DNA from: Luzula sylvatica
Taxonomy: Eukaryota > Streptophyta > Magnoliopsida > Poales > Juncaceae
DNA length: 64,000 nucleotides
Assembly (NCBI GenBank): GCA_946800325.1
Contig: OX326958.1
Location: 8,070,001 to 8,134,000, forward strand
Reading direction: 5' to 3'
Shown here: in pieces, positions 1-12,181 of the stretch
Numbering within the stretch: the stretch's first letter is position 1
Layout: each line of letters starts with the position of its first letter
Translations under genes and position numbers: made by a program
Notes under the pieces: generated by a model
The model's database searches: none
Told to the model about the DNA's origin: nothing
The model's input: only the letters and a program-made list of their open reading frames with translations

Positions 1-597
1 ATATTAGTATAGTTTTAATTTCTAGAAATAAATATTAATATTTAAAATTCTATAATATATGAATAAAATTATTAAAATTATATTTTGTAAAAATGTATTT
101 TTTGCATTGTATTTTTTTTACATAATATTTTTACAAATTCAAATTATGAAAAATGGTTTGTATGAACTATGCTAATATGGATGTCAAAATAAAAAGAAAA
201 TTAAAACTACCAGAAATGATACTAGTTATTAATATTTCATATTTCATATTTTAACTTTTCATCTTCCATCGCATTCACATTTGATTATGTAAACTTACCA
301 GAAATGATAAACAATTGAATAAACTTAGTCTAACATGAAGCTAACCAATAAAAATAGTCCCCATCATTAAATAATGATGATGTTGCTTTTTAAAAATCCT
401 TAAAACATGGTGTAAAATAAGAGACAGTTAAATGACTACAAAGAAAAAATGTTTATAAAAAACCAATGATTAATCAATGGTCTAAATTTTGTCACATACC
501 ATAATCAATGGTTAAAAAGAAAGTGAATGATGTTAAAAAGAAAGTGATGATGTAGCACAAGAAAATTACACAAAGTTGAGTCCAAAATAAGGGTGTG
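1..597 (-). mobile_element. Helitron family 1, copy 1 (3' part beyond window edge)
   Basis: This is the same sequence, in the same orientation, as 21332-22971, and the reverse complement of 43381-44690, which has a Helitron-type 3' end. Shared landmarks include the segment with gtcaaaataaaaagaaaa near 183, the attcacatttgattatgt stretch near 273 and the gatgatgtagcacaag stretch near 545. The 5' end on the minus strand lies at about 590-597 (acccacacccttatttt). It directly abuts sequence derived from the ACR gene. No coding capacity is visible, so it is non-autonomous. The 3' hairpin lies outside the window. Confidence 0.6.
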
Positions 598-815
598 GGT
601 AAATTATTTACTTGTTGCAAGACCTTGATGAGTGGCCGTCCTCTGTAACTAATTTGAATTTTTGTACGATAAATCCTAAAATTAAATTATAGAAGTAAAA
701 ACACCAGATTAATATTCCTGAAATTAGATTTTTTTTTTTAATGAAAGATAAAGAACCAAAATTAAAAATTAATTTTTATTAATTCAAATATGTAAATTCA
801 AATTAATCAATTTGG
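598..815 (-). pseudogene. ACR-derived fragment 1 (exon 9 and flanking introns)
   Basis: The stretch from about 600 to 680 matches the intron/exon 9 region of the intact ACR11-like gene at 10541-10620, including the run tgatgagtggccgtcctc. The exon is degenerate and no reading frame survives. From here to about 815 it is also closely similar to 2105-2300 and shares derived changes with that copy that the intact gene lacks. Fragments 1 and 2 are therefore copies of one another as well as of ACR. It lies against the 5' end of the Helitron at 1-597. Confidence 0.7.
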
Positions 816-880
816 CATCCATTTAAATCTGTCAAATATTTTTAAATAATCTTTGACAATAACTAATTTAACAGTGGTGT

Positions 881-1052
881 TAGACATCCCGCATTTAAAT
901 ACCCCCAAGTGACACACACCTATTTTATTTCTCAATTGAATTGTCAAATACATTTATCACTATAATCATTATACATTTATTACATTCCATATTTGATAGT
1001 TCGGGGTGCATGCGGGATCATTAGAGCGGGATGTATATTATTATTCATTAAT
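881..1052. mobile_element. Small MITE, Mutator-like
   Basis: The left end (agtggtgttagacatcccgc) and right end (gcgggatgtatattattatt) belong to the same family as the 173-175 bp insertions at 33415-33589 and 52419-52591. An 8-9 bp flanking match (taatttaa) is present on both sides, as expected for Mutator-like MITEs. About 170 bp long, non-coding. Confidence 0.5.
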
Positions 1053-1925
1053 TTAATCTTTCAAATATTTTTGAATCTAAAGAAATACAATAGTCAATTA
1101 AATCTAAAAAAATAACAAATATTCAATTTGTTCATAACTTAATTACCATTTTTTAATCTAGAGATAGTTAATCCAAAAATACATCAATTTGTCCATAACT
1201 TAATTACCATTTTCGGTAAATATCTGTTAAATAATTTTCCTTAATTACCACCAGTTCAAATATATTTTCATAAAAAAATAAAAAAATCTGCCCACTAGCA
1301 CAAATTAGCAGTAAACACAAATTGGATTTCAGTATAAATTCATCTGATTATTAACCAATAAAAATAACATGAATTAACCATTTATTTATTTGAAAACATA
1401 TCGATTAATCCACTAACCAAAATTTTCCCTTCGAAACAGCAAGAAAAAAAGACGAACATATCTGAAAATAGCAAACAAAAACAGATCGAAAACAGCAAAA
1501 AAACATCTGCATGGATCTGAATGAACCACATAAAGAAATCATAAAACAGACTTGAAAATAGCAACAAATCCCGAATTAACCACATGAAATAATCACGAAT
1601 TAACAACAAGAAATACACAAGAGATTTTGCCGAGAAATAAATCCAAATCGAGAAGAGGTAGCAGATTAAACACAAACCAACAAGATTAAACGAAGATAAA
1701 CGAGATTAAATCTGGCTTTGAAGATAAAAAGATTAAATCCACATGAAGAAAATGAAAATAACAAGATTAAACAAAAATTCTGTTTGATAAATTTCAAAAA
1801 GGCTACTGTACCCTATCATTTTCCACGACACTCTATATATCCCTAATTAATAATTAATTATTGAAATAATTAACAAAATTATATTTCATTAACAGTCAAT
1901 TAATATATAATTAAAGTACATAATG
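1053..1925. other. AT-rich intergenic stretch, nothing recognised
   Basis: There is a short direct repeat (caatttgt-cataacttaattacca, about 1130 and 1190). A minus-strand open frame at 1382-1675 is hydrophobic and low in complexity and shows no family resemblance. No gene is supported. Confidence 0.5.
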
Positions 1926-2300
1926 TAAAAATATGAAACTTAGAGAACCATCTTATTATTTATATCATGAATGTCAAAATATAAAAACAGACATACTCAA
2001 TCGTGGCATAAATAATAAGAGGCTTCCAAAAACAAAATATTTCAATGACACATCCTCAAGAAATACTTTGGGGCTTTCTAAAACTCCCTTCGTAACTAAA
2101 ATGAATATTCAAAGCATTGATGAGTGGCCGTCCTCCGAAACTAAAATGAATTTTTGTACAATACATCCTAAAATTAAATTAAATAAGTAAAAACACCAAA
2201 TTAATATTCCTAAAATTAGATTTTTTTTTTTTAATGAAAGATAAATGACCAAAAATAAAAAGGAATTTTTATTAATTCAAATATGTAAATTTAAATTAAT
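1926..2300 (-). pseudogene. ACR-derived fragment 2 (last exon, exon 9, 3' flank)
   Basis: Positions 1930-2045 match the 3' flank of the intact ACR11-like gene at 10200-10320 (shared aaaatatgaaacttagagaa and ataagaggcttccaaaaaca). Then follow shortened remnants of exon 10 (about 2055-2095) and exon 9 (about 2115-2170). The intron between the two exons and most of both exons are reduced. A plus-strand open frame of 85 codons at 1933-2190 runs through it antisense to the source gene and is not a gene. Confidence 0.75.
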
Positions 2301-2966
2301 ATAATAAGATTTTAATTAATAAATAATTATATTATATATGTTAATTATCATATTAATTAAATATGTTAACTAGTACATGAAAATTTTGATGGTAAAATCC
2401 GGAATCACGTATTTATTTAATGAATTGAATTATTCGCCTGAATTTTAAAATCCGGTGATTTTACATTTATTTTTGTGCTGTCCAAAATCATGGTAGTATT
2501 TAAGCTAATTAATTCATCGGGTTTTTAAAATCCGGTGGTATCAGATTTTAAAAATTAGTTTTGCGTTAGTTTGGAATAATTTTAAAAATTGGGTTTTTTT
2601 TGGAATTGTTTTAACACTCATTCATGTGGGGAAAAGATAAATTTTGGTTCTTAATGATGGGTTATTTGTTATCATAGTGGCGAAAATACTAGAGAGAATT
2701 TTTGTAATGTCAAACATAGTGGCAAAAATGCTATTAATATTGACTATTGTTGCAAATTTGTTATCATGGATTTCATTTTTATAAATTTGATGAAAACCAA
2801 TGGTATACATAAGAAAAATCGTTAAATTAGTACGTTCATCAATTAATCACATTTTTTTCATTTATACAATACTGTGGTGTCATATTATTAGAATCAATTT
2901 AACCATTCAATTATAGTAGATGGTAAAATCTAAATCATGAATTAAATCATTGAGTTTTTATAATTA
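2301..2966. other. AT-rich stretch, no gene seen
   Basis: Contains short dispersed repeats with the motif aatccggtg (about 2400-2540). No coding family is recognised on either strand. Confidence 0.5.
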
Positions 2967-3010
2967 CTAGGAAATCCACCGTGCAATTGTGCGGAAACTA
3001 ATGTTTTTTT
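2967..3010 (-). mobile_element. Helitron 3' terminus (minus orientation)
   Basis: Reads as CTAG at the edge (2967-2970), then a short spacer and a hairpin ccgtgcaattgtgcgg with G-T wobbles. This is the plant Helitron 3' end (hairpin, about 10 nt, CTRR) on the minus strand, with A outside the element. The element would extend to higher coordinates. Its 5' TC end was not found. Confidence 0.5.
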
Positions 3011-4725
3011 TTTTTTTTTTTTAAAAAAAAGTCATATGCTTTGTTTTAAAAAATATATATATTATTGTTCTAGTTGTTTTCCTGGAGTATACTGTATACT
3101 GTCTCATTTGTTATTACTAAACCAATTGTATTTACAAATTGTTGGTGTCATTTTATTTTATATTATTTTATAATATTGTTTTAGCTGCTTTTGGAACAAA
3201 ATATTTTGTCATTTGGGTTGTTATATATATATATTTTTTTTTTTTGTCTTTTGTTGATAAGTTTGTGAAGTTTGTACATTGTTTCATAAAATTTAGTGTT
3301 ATTTTTTAGTGTAGATATTTGTTATTTTTTTGTTTTCTTTTCAAATTTTTATATTACAATTTTTTAATATTTTTATGTTATAATTTTTTTAAGCGTATAA
3401 CTTGAAGAATTTGTTATCAAATGTTTTGTGAATTAAAGTTATGCTTAAAATGTACCGTTTGGCAACGAGATAAGTTAGAGATTAACTAATTTATCTCCTG
3501 GCCTCAGCCAAATGAGAAAAGAAAAGTAAGATTCTACATTTGAATCACTTCAATTAAGAAGATCTAAATATAGCCGTTAGGATAATCCCATTTTATTTTT
3601 AAAAATGTATCCCATTTGAAATGGGTGATTGCGTTATCCATTTTTTTATCTTTATATTAGGATCAAAATATAGCCGTTATAATTCACAATTTCATTTTTT
3701 CAATTTTTTTGAACATCTAGATTCTTGTCTCTTTCCCCTCAATTCTTCCTTCTCAAATAACATATTTTCTCTCTCACATTGTTTTTCTTCTCAAATCGTA
3801 AACATCACCTTGACCTTTTTAGATCTCTTTTAAATAGATTGTATTAATAGATTCTACATTTGAATCGCTTCAATTTGAGTGAATTTTGCTTTCTTCATCT
3901 CTTTATATGGCTTCCAAAATAATATTTAGCGAAATAACAAAAATAAAACATAATAAATATAATTTATTCATTATAGCTTATTTTGTTGTTGGGATATCGC
4001 TTTTGATTTTTTTAATTTTCTCGAATATCTCATGAATTGACTGCAAAATTTATTATGATTTTATAAAATATTGAATAACATTTATTTTTTTCCATTATCA
4101 ATATTAGTTAATTATAATGCCAACACAAATTTTATATAAAGGCCCAAATCATGCTAATTTCTTTGTTCGATTCACACCTTTTTTACTTGAAAAGAATTCA
4201 TTACTTTTGTGTGAGACTGAGAAAAGTAATAGCAAATAATGTTAGGATGAAAAATTAAAATAGAAGTGAAGCTAGAGGCACAATAATTTATGATTTGACT
4301 AATCAAATATTAACATGTTCTTTATTTATAAAAATGGTTGGATAATAATCACGTTGTATTTTAGTTATTTTAATATTCTAATAAGATAAAAAAAAAAAAT
4401 GCAATCCCAATAACTATATCATTTTTTAAAATAAAAACATACCACCCATCATGTTTTATAATTATACTAAACATGATTAATTTATATGCTCGAAAATAGT
4501 TTTTTTTTATTACATAATAATACATATATTATTATTAATGATGTGGATTATATAATTGCAAATTAAGAAGAATTAAAGTATTGTTGTTTTACATTGATTT
4601 TACAACATCGCCTTACATTACTTTTGTAATTGTCGCGATTTGGCTTCGGTGTCAAAATATTAGTATTTTAACCCATATATTATTATTATTTATATATCTT
4701 CGATCATTTTTTTTTTCTAATAACT
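3011..4725. other. AT-rich repeat-laden stretch, no gene
   Basis: Holds T- and A-runs, a short repeated motif aatatagccgtta (about 3566 and 3667), a repeated attctacatttgaatc (about 3530 and 3850), and a possible small Tourist-like segment near 3458-3530 (tttggcaacgagataa). No coding sequence is supported. Confidence 0.4.
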
Positions 4726-4735
4726 AATCCTACAC

Positions 4736-5632
4736 ATAATTGTCAAAATCGCGATTCAACTCGTAAAATCGTGCATTTCTACGATTCTGAGATAAGAAAA
4801 CGAGTCAAGTCGTACTTAAAAACTTAATTTAGTAGAATCGCGAGTAAACTCGTAGAATCATGTAGAATCACGGTAGAATCGCGAGGTAATTTGGACTATA
4901 ATATTTTACTTTCTTTATACATTTCTTTGTTCTCTAAAAAATATTTAACTATTGTTTTATACTTTATTTTTTGAATTAAGGTTAACAAAATGAATTCAGT
5001 TAAGGTTGCTAGCGGGTCAGGCACAATCAAACGTAAACGAAAAAAATGCACCCGGTAATAGGTCAGACTGGTTGGAATCATGGCCAGCAAGCTGATGATT
5101 TAGGGAAAAAAGTGAAGTGCAATTATTGTTTAGAGATTCGTAAAAAAGTGAAGTGAAATGCACCCGGTAATAGTTCAGATCCTGGTTGTTAGGCAGTTAG
5201 GCAGTTTTAGAAAATGAAGATCACAAAAAAGAAACTCTTGTAACTGTCATGGGGTCATGTGTTGAAGATGATATTGCAAAAGTAGAGAAATTTATTGGCG
5301 GCTTGGAGGATCACGATTCCAACGACGACAGGATTGAAAATATGACAGAAGAATAGGTGTTTTGATGTCATAGATTGCATATGACTTGTGTTTGTATATT
5401 TTTTAGATGACTATGTTTCATTGTTTAATTATGGATATGTTATTTTATATTTTATATTTTGGGGTTAATGCATGTTTTGATATCTCTCAGTTATAAAATA
5501 TTTTTACAATATATTTTATATTTATTTATTTCTATTTTTCATAGAATCTTACGATTCTACATACGATTTTACGATCCGATTCGATTCCACCCCCGAACGA
5601 TTCAAGGTAGAATCCCGATTTTAACAACCTTG
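4736..5632 (+). mobile_element. hAT-like DNA transposon relic with BED-finger fragment
   Basis: The ends are inverted: ataattgtcaaaatcgcgat on the left, and on the right a stretch whose complement reads aaggttgttaaaatcgggat. The 9-bp sequence atcctacac flanks both sides (4727-4735 and 5633-5641), a target-site duplication. Inside, 5070-5150 in the plus sense encodes a relic resembling the N-terminal BED zinc finger of plant hAT transposases (GWNHGQQADDLGKKVKCNYC), followed by stops. Reiterated tcgtagaatc motifs lie near both ends. hAT elements normally make 8-bp duplications, so the ninth base may be chance. Confidence 0.65.
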
Positions 5633-5929
5633 ATCCTACACCAACAATATGAGTATTTTTTTTTTTAAATGTAAACAGAAAAAAGTAATAAAGGATGGTA
5701 AATAAATCCTCAATTGACAAATTAATGTTATAATGCTCGACTTCAACAAAAAAATTGATGTTATTTCTTTATTTATACGAGATGTCTAAATAGATAAATG
5801 GATTTCATCCTATTTCGAAACCCTTGTTTGTCACCAAAAAGATCTTGTGAGAGGTGGCATATTATAGTTAATATAATGTTATTTTCTCCACCTTGTGATG
5901 ATACTTGGCAAGGAGTAGTTTTTGATTTT

Positions 5930-6600
5930 ACTCCTATTTTTTTATTTTCATTTTGATCTTTTTTATTTACATTTTAGTCTTTTTTTTTTACCGTTTGGTT
6001 CATTTTTACATTTTGAACTTTTTTTCTATTTTACATTTTTATCATTTTTTATATTTTGGTCATTTTTCCTATTTTATATTTTTTTATTTATATTTTGGTC
6101 TTATTTTATATTTCGATTTTTTTTTTCCTATTTTATATTTTTGTCTTTTTTAAAATTTTGATCATTTTTTCTATTTTACATTTTTTTATTTGCATTTTTG
6201 TCATTTTTTACATTTTAATACTTTTTTTCTTTTGCCTATTTTGGTCTTTTTTTACATTTTGATTTTTTTTTTACATTTTTGTCCTTTTTTACCTTTTTAT
6301 CTTTTTTTCCTATTTGCCAATTTTTGATTTACATGTTGGTCTTTTTTTACATTTTGATATTTTTTCCTATTTTATATTTTGGTATTTTTTACATTTTGAT
6401 CATTTTTTTACATTTTGAACCATTTTTCCTACTTTCCAAAAAAAAATTAAATTTGCTCATCTATTTTGTAAGTTCAATTTTTTTTTTTGTATTTTTTTGT
6501 TACCCAATTTTTTCCCTTTTTACATTTTCGTCATTTTTTGGCTTTTCAATTTTTTTTGTATTTGCTCATTTTGCACGGATATATATTCGAGTTTTCATAG
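5930..6600. repeat. T-rich imperfect tandem array
   Basis: About 650 bp of reiterated ttttacattttgatc-type and cattttt-type words, with a periodicity near 20-25 bp, broken by T-runs. The overlapping open frames here are phenylalanine-rich artefacts of the composition. Confidence 0.7.
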
Positions 6601-6934
6601 AAATTTGTCATTTGCCTGTTGTATCTATATGGCACGTTGCGATTCTTTAATGAACCGTAACTATAATGCATGTATTGACATTAAATGTATTTGTGAATAT
6701 GTCATGATTATATTAATCGACTTTAAAAACATCTGAACAAATGTTATTTATACAAATTATATCAGAAAATAATATCCGTGATAGACTAATTTCATGAACC
6801 TTATGCATCTGTTGACATCATGATGTTTGCAAATATGTCATGATTAGATTAATTTAATTCAAATGCATGCGCGTTAATTCACACATGCGTTAATTCTATT
6901 TAAATAATTATATAAAAAAAATGTAAAAAAAATA

Positions 6935-6973
6935 GATATGTTGTCCCGCACAATTATGATGGGATAAATCTAG
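6935..6973 (+). mobile_element. Helitron 3' terminus (plus orientation)
   Basis: The segment cccgcacaattatgatggg forms a weak hairpin, followed by ataaat and CTAG at 6970-6973 with T outside. This fits the plant Helitron 3' rule. The stem resembles that at 2967-3010. The element would extend leftwards, possibly including the T-rich array. No 5' end was found. Confidence 0.4.
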
Positions 6974-7359
6974 TATGGAATAAAGTCATTCACGATGTTT
7001 TGTTTTGTCAGGCGTCAAAAAGAAAAAAAAAATCGTCTGATAATTCATAAAATTAATAACTAGCTAGTTCTGAAATTTCTGATCTCACGTTCCATCAAAA
7101 AGTTAGATTAGCTGTTAATTAATGATATATTTTTTGTTTATTTAATGGATATTTATTATTTACTAGGTTATTTAAAAATATGCACCAACAAATTGTTAAT
7201 TTGTAATATTGTATATTGTATATGTATCATAATCTAAAATATTAACTTAATATATTATGAAATTTTTTAATAACACACAGTGCGACGTGTACTTGTAATT
7301 GCATTTTTGAAAATAAAAATTAGGTACTAGGATTATACTATTGTGATCAACTTTTTTTT

Positions 7360-8043
7360 AGGGGTGTACACAAAATTCTCCAGTCCGTCCAACCCGTCCA
7401 ATCCGATCCGGACTGACCCATTTTTGCGGGTTTCGAAATTGTTTGGTCGGGACCGGGACCGACCTCTTTTTGCGGGTCAGATTACGGATTCGAATTTAAA
7501 AACCCGAATTAACCCAACCCGACTCATAGACTATCAAATTCCCAATTAATTAGGAAAAATTTATTTATATCTCTAATAACATAGAAAGTTTATTATCACA
7601 TTTATTCGCTACATTAGTTTAACATAAACTAAGTTTTCCTTCATTTCAATTAATAATTCACGAAGACACAATCACAAGTCCACTAAATTATTAACTACAA
7701 GTCGAGAACAGAACTCAATAGTCAATAAAGAGGTACCATCGAATAAAGAGGAATGTGGTGATTTCTTCGCGGGACAACCGAGCTCTTTCACATGAGAGGA
7801 ATGTGGTGATTTCTTTTGCAACAATTTTTTTCATATTCATAGTTTACTATAAATTTAGAAATTCCGGTTTACTTATTTAATGTTATATTATATGATTCAA
7901 GTACAAGTGGTACCATCGAATTGGGTATTTGTTATATTATATGATTTAATTAATTAAGATTTAATTTTCAATTGTGTTTCTTCGCGGGACAACCGAGCTC
8001 TTTCACATAAGAACTCGTCCAATCCGGTCTAAGTACACCCCTA
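7360..8043. mobile_element. hAT-type MITE with aggggtgtac termini
   Basis: Begins aggggtgtac at 7360 and ends gtacacccct at about 8042, perfect 10-bp inverted ends. Both sides are T-runs ending in A, so the target duplication cannot be resolved. It contains an internal direct repeat of ttcgcgggacaaccgagctc (about 7762 and 7980). GC-rich ends (gtccaacccgtccaatccg) continue the terminal inverted repeat. No protein is visible. Confidence 0.6.
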
Positions 8044-9029
8044 TTTTTTTATTAACAATTGTGATCAATCTTTATATTTATATATTTATAATTGTACAGC
8101 TAAAATAATATTAAAAAAAAAATAATCATAATATTTAAATATTATTTTTCAGATGTCAATATTTGATTTTCAAAACAAAATCATATGTTGGAGATTTTAT
8201 GGGTTCGAGACTCATCAACATGTTAATAATAAAAATATATACATAAAGATTGATTGTTGGATATCATTCAAAAAATATCGATATTTGATTTTCAAAATAA
8301 TAATGCTAACAGAATGCAAAAATACAAAAATACAATTCTTAACACTAAACATCTAGTAAGTAGAATATAGTACATGTATTACAACGAAGACATCACAAAC
8401 ATACCAAAAATACAATTCTTAACACTAAACATAATTTAGTCGACGGGACGTTTGCTTTAATCGATCAAAGGGTAACTCATCCTATCCGACGGCTCTGGAG
8501 ACATTTATTTGGAGAGATCTTTTATTTAAAGTGCTTTGGACAAGTCTCCGTTCCCAACATGTGTTGGTTTCAAAATATAACAAAAATATAACTTCACAAA
8601 GATGAATCAAAATATATTTGTAAGGAAAAAACCATGTTATTAGGAGGGTTTTTTTTTAAGGAATTATTATTACAAATATTTCTATTTGAGAAGAAAAAAA
8701 TGAATTATTTTCTTGTCTGATTGATATGAGTACCCAAGTCAGCCTGAAGAAAATTACATAGAGAAATGTTTTGTTCAGTGCTGAATAATTGAGATGAATA
8801 AAAAAAAAAAATTCAATGTTTAAATATGTAAATAATTTATTAAAAAAGAAATTGATTTTTGTGGGAGATGAGAGAGAATGTATGGGGAATCGTGCATGGT
8901 ACAAAAGAAGACGAAATGATTATCTCCATGAAAAAAAAAAAAAAAAGACAAACTCCATTTAAATTGCATTCGAAAAGAGTTTCTCTCCCTTTTTTTCTCC
9001 TAAATCACCATTTTCACAATTAAGAAAAT
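8044..9029. other. Intergenic stretch, no gene seen
   Basis: AT-rich, with a repeated aaaatacaattcttaacact (about 8327 and 8407). No coding family is recognised. Confidence 0.4.
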
Positions 9030-9115
9030 GTAATTTTTTTTTTGACGGGTTTTGAACTCGGGTGGTTTCTACCACACACAAGTGTCAAACCAATTGTACA
9101 AGCGATCGCTTGTAA
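9028..9115 (-). mobile_element. tRNA-derived SINE-like relic
   Basis: On the minus strand it reads as a B-box-like stretch (gagttcaaaacccgtc) preceded by a region able to fold like an anticodon/D-arm half, and followed by an A-run. This order fits a tRNA-derived SINE. A proper acceptor stem and A box are not evident, so this is not a functional tRNA gene. Confidence 0.35.
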
Positions 9116-10097
9116 GAAAATGTAATTAATGTAATTCATTTTCTAAAATATATTTCTCAATTTAAATTGCATTCAGAAAAAATATTTGTAATAAATTATA
9201 TTTACTCACTCATTTATGAATTTCTCAAAAGAGAATATGTGTGGTAAAGGGTTGTGATGCCAATCCAAAAGAAAGACCAAAAGAAAGGAGAAAGAAATAA
9301 GAAAAATATGATTCTCTCTCTGAAGTATGTATTTACCATCCATTTGTTTTTAATTTATTTATTTTTTCATAAAGTCTAAAGTGAGCTTTTAATTATGTCA
9401 CTTATTACGCTGGTCCTGAAAATTATTACATCGATTATTACAATAAAGCCCATATGAAACTAAAAAAAAAACAATGTTGGAATTTTGAGCTTTTTCTTTC
9501 CTCTTCCATCCCTTAAATATTTAATATCCAAACCTTTTATTTTTGATCGATCTCATCTTTTTTGTGAATTTGCATTTTTTTTTTTTTTTAATCAATAGAG
9601 TAAAGGATCTCTGCCTCATTCGTTTGTTTTTGTATTTAATATTTCAATACATATAATTTATGTAGTTATTTGTGTATTATATTTTTTATATAATTATTTC
9701 TATGGTATTAGTTTTTACATCAATTTTTTAGTAGTTTTCTTGAACCATGTTATTTTCACTTTCGTAAATTCAAATTGTCTGATTAAAATCATACTATTTA
9801 TATTTTATGCAGTCTACACATCAATGAATATGAACAATTTAGTTTTTTATTTTCACACCCACAATTTATACAATTTTATTTACTAATGAAATTATTTTGG
9901 TAATATTTAATGATAATCACATTAACGTTTATTTATATTATTAAAGAAATTAATGAATCTAATTATGATTAATGATTTTAAACTAGTCCTTTCATATTTA
10001 TTTATTTATGTTTTTTCCTTTTTCAAAAAATTAATAATTCAAAGTTAAATATGTATTAGTCATGTTAACATATTCACATATAAATCAGGTAGTATTA

Positions 10098-10151
<54 letters not shown>

Positions 10152-10405
10152 CTAGTATATGAAAAGTAACGATTTAATATAGCATGAACAATATAATAAT
10201 GTAAAAATATGAAACTTAGAGAACCATCTTATTATTTATCTCATGAATGTCAAAATATAAAAACAGACATAATGAAACGTGACATGAATAATAAGAGGCT
10301 TCCAAAAACATAATATTTCAATGAAACATTTTTTTCCAATAATAATAGGTTTTCAATGATAAAATCAGTGTATTTTTGGGGGGTAATTCGGTAATTCGGG
10401 GCTTT
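9116..10405. other. ACR 3' flank and AT-rich intergenic DNA
   Basis: Contains a (TA)n plus poly-T run at about 10096-10148. Then at 10200-10320 comes the segment that was copied into fragment 2 at 1930-2045. No separate gene is seen. Confidence 0.5.
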
Positions 10406-12181
10406 CTAGAAACTCCCTTCTTCTGTAGTTGGCCTCCTCAAGAAATACCTCAAACTGTTCGCTAAAACCTGCATATACAAAAATAGAATATTTAAACCAA
10501 ATATGAAATATGATAATTATTAAATATTATAAGAAATTATTTACTTGTTGCAAGGCCTTGATGAGTGGCCGTCCTCTGTAACTAACATGAAATCTTGCTT
10601 TTGCCAATAAACCCTAAAATTAAATAAATGGGTAAAAATAAGAAATTAATATTCCTAAAATGTGCATTATTAATTACAGAAAATTAATTAGCGAATATTT
10701 AAATAATTAAATACCTCAGTGTCGAATTCTCCAGATTGAACCTCGATATTAATCTCGGTAATTATTCTGACGAGATCGACCAATAATCCTGGCCTGTCTG
10801 CCGATTCCACCACTAATAAACTATATACAAAAAATTAAATCATTAATCAAAATACAAAATCCAACCCTTCAAAAGGGGCTAATCTGCAAAATGTGTACCT
10901 TCTGTCTGGACCATCATCGTAAACATGGACATGTGTTGCAATATCCACATCAACCTATATAAATATATACTCTATATAAAATAGCATATTGGCACACAAA
11001 ATGGTATATTCATTATCATTATTATATTTAAGTGATATAAGAATTAAATAAATAAATATCAAATACAAAAATAAGTACCGGTTCAGGGATTTCGGCTCCA
11101 AAAGTAGCGCCCATAGCCAATTGACTACTCGACTCCTGAAATTCAAACATAAAAAATAAATCAAGGACCGAATTGCGAAAAACAAAATATACAAGGGCCT
11201 TTTAACCAAATTGCAAAAAACAAAATATACAAGGGACTTTTAAGGAAAGTACCGGATGATACTGAATCATGTTATTAATAATCGTCAATCGAATAGCCTC
11301 CAATAATTCTGGATCATTAATTTTACGCCCAGTTGACCTGATAATAAATAATTCACATATTTACATTAATATTTTCTTAATATTCAGACAATCAAGGGAT
11401 TTTTTGAAAAATTGCCAAAAATAATAAGATTTCTTACGCCTTAGTGATGGCGAATTTAATATGTTTTCCAGAAGAATCAACATACACGTTTGCTTTTACC
11501 ACATTTAACCCTAAATTCTTCAAAGCACTCATCTAAACAAACAAAAAATACAAAAAATAAGTAAATAAATGATATTTAATATTAATTTACATGAATAAAT
11601 AAGATATTTTTTTTGGAAATTGAATTATTATACCGTGTCTAGAAGAGCACCGAGGCGATCTCCAAAGGTAACTTCAACTATGGTCGCGTCAGCATCTGAA
11701 TCTTGGTCTATTATCACTTTGGGCACCGGTAATGCATCATTTGAACTACCCCCCTGAAAAAGTTTGAAATTATGAAAAGGTCCCTGCTTGTTGAATCCAT
11801 TGAATTGAATATTTTATTAGTAGTAGTAGAAATAGTACCTCAATGGTGGGAGATGCTGTACCGTGAACCTTGAATGATAATAAACGTATTGATCTGTAAA
11901 AAAATTAGGTTTTATTCACCAAATTTAAATCCAAACTTGAACAAAATATCCAAAACAACAATTTCAATTGCTAATTGAAGCACAAACACAGCTCGATTGA
12001 CGGATCTGACGACTAATATAAGCACAAAAGAAGAAGAAAAAGATCCAGACCTCAATTTTAACGGCAGAGAAACCATGAAAGGGGATCCAGTAAGAGATCC
12101 GGACGTAACAGGCAGATTAACGATGCGAGTTGGGCCGAGCTTGACCCCATTGCACGCCAAAGACGCCATTGCAACCGTCAT
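10406..12181 (-). CDS. ACT-domain protein, ACR11-like (plastid), 10 exons
   Basis: The protein is 278 residues. Exons on the minus strand: 12181-12051, 11893-11839, 11753-11634, 11532-11438, 11337-11253, 11135-11079, 10954-10899, 10820-10715, 10613-10545 and 10468-10406. All have GT-AG introns and the frame is open throughout. Residues 1 to about 60 are rich in Ser/Leu/Val and poor in acids, as in a plastid transit peptide. The first ACT-like unit starts near residue 86 ([15 protein letters not shown]). The second starts near 201 ([16 protein letters not shown]), followed by [18 protein letters not shown]. The C-terminus [13 protein letters not shown] matches plant ACR11. Known ACR11 proteins are plastid regulators that bind and stimulate Fd-GOGAT and glutamine synthetase; that role is taken from the family. 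The alternative start is Met5. Two degenerate copies of its 3' end lie 8-10 kb downstream. Confidence 0.93.

Noticed and set aside
5922..6736. Overlapping Phe-rich frames
   Set aside because: Translation of a T-rich tandem array. They look like membrane proteins only because poly-T encodes Phe.
9028..9115. Functional tRNA gene
   Set aside because: No acceptor stem and no convincing A box. Only a B-box-like word is present.
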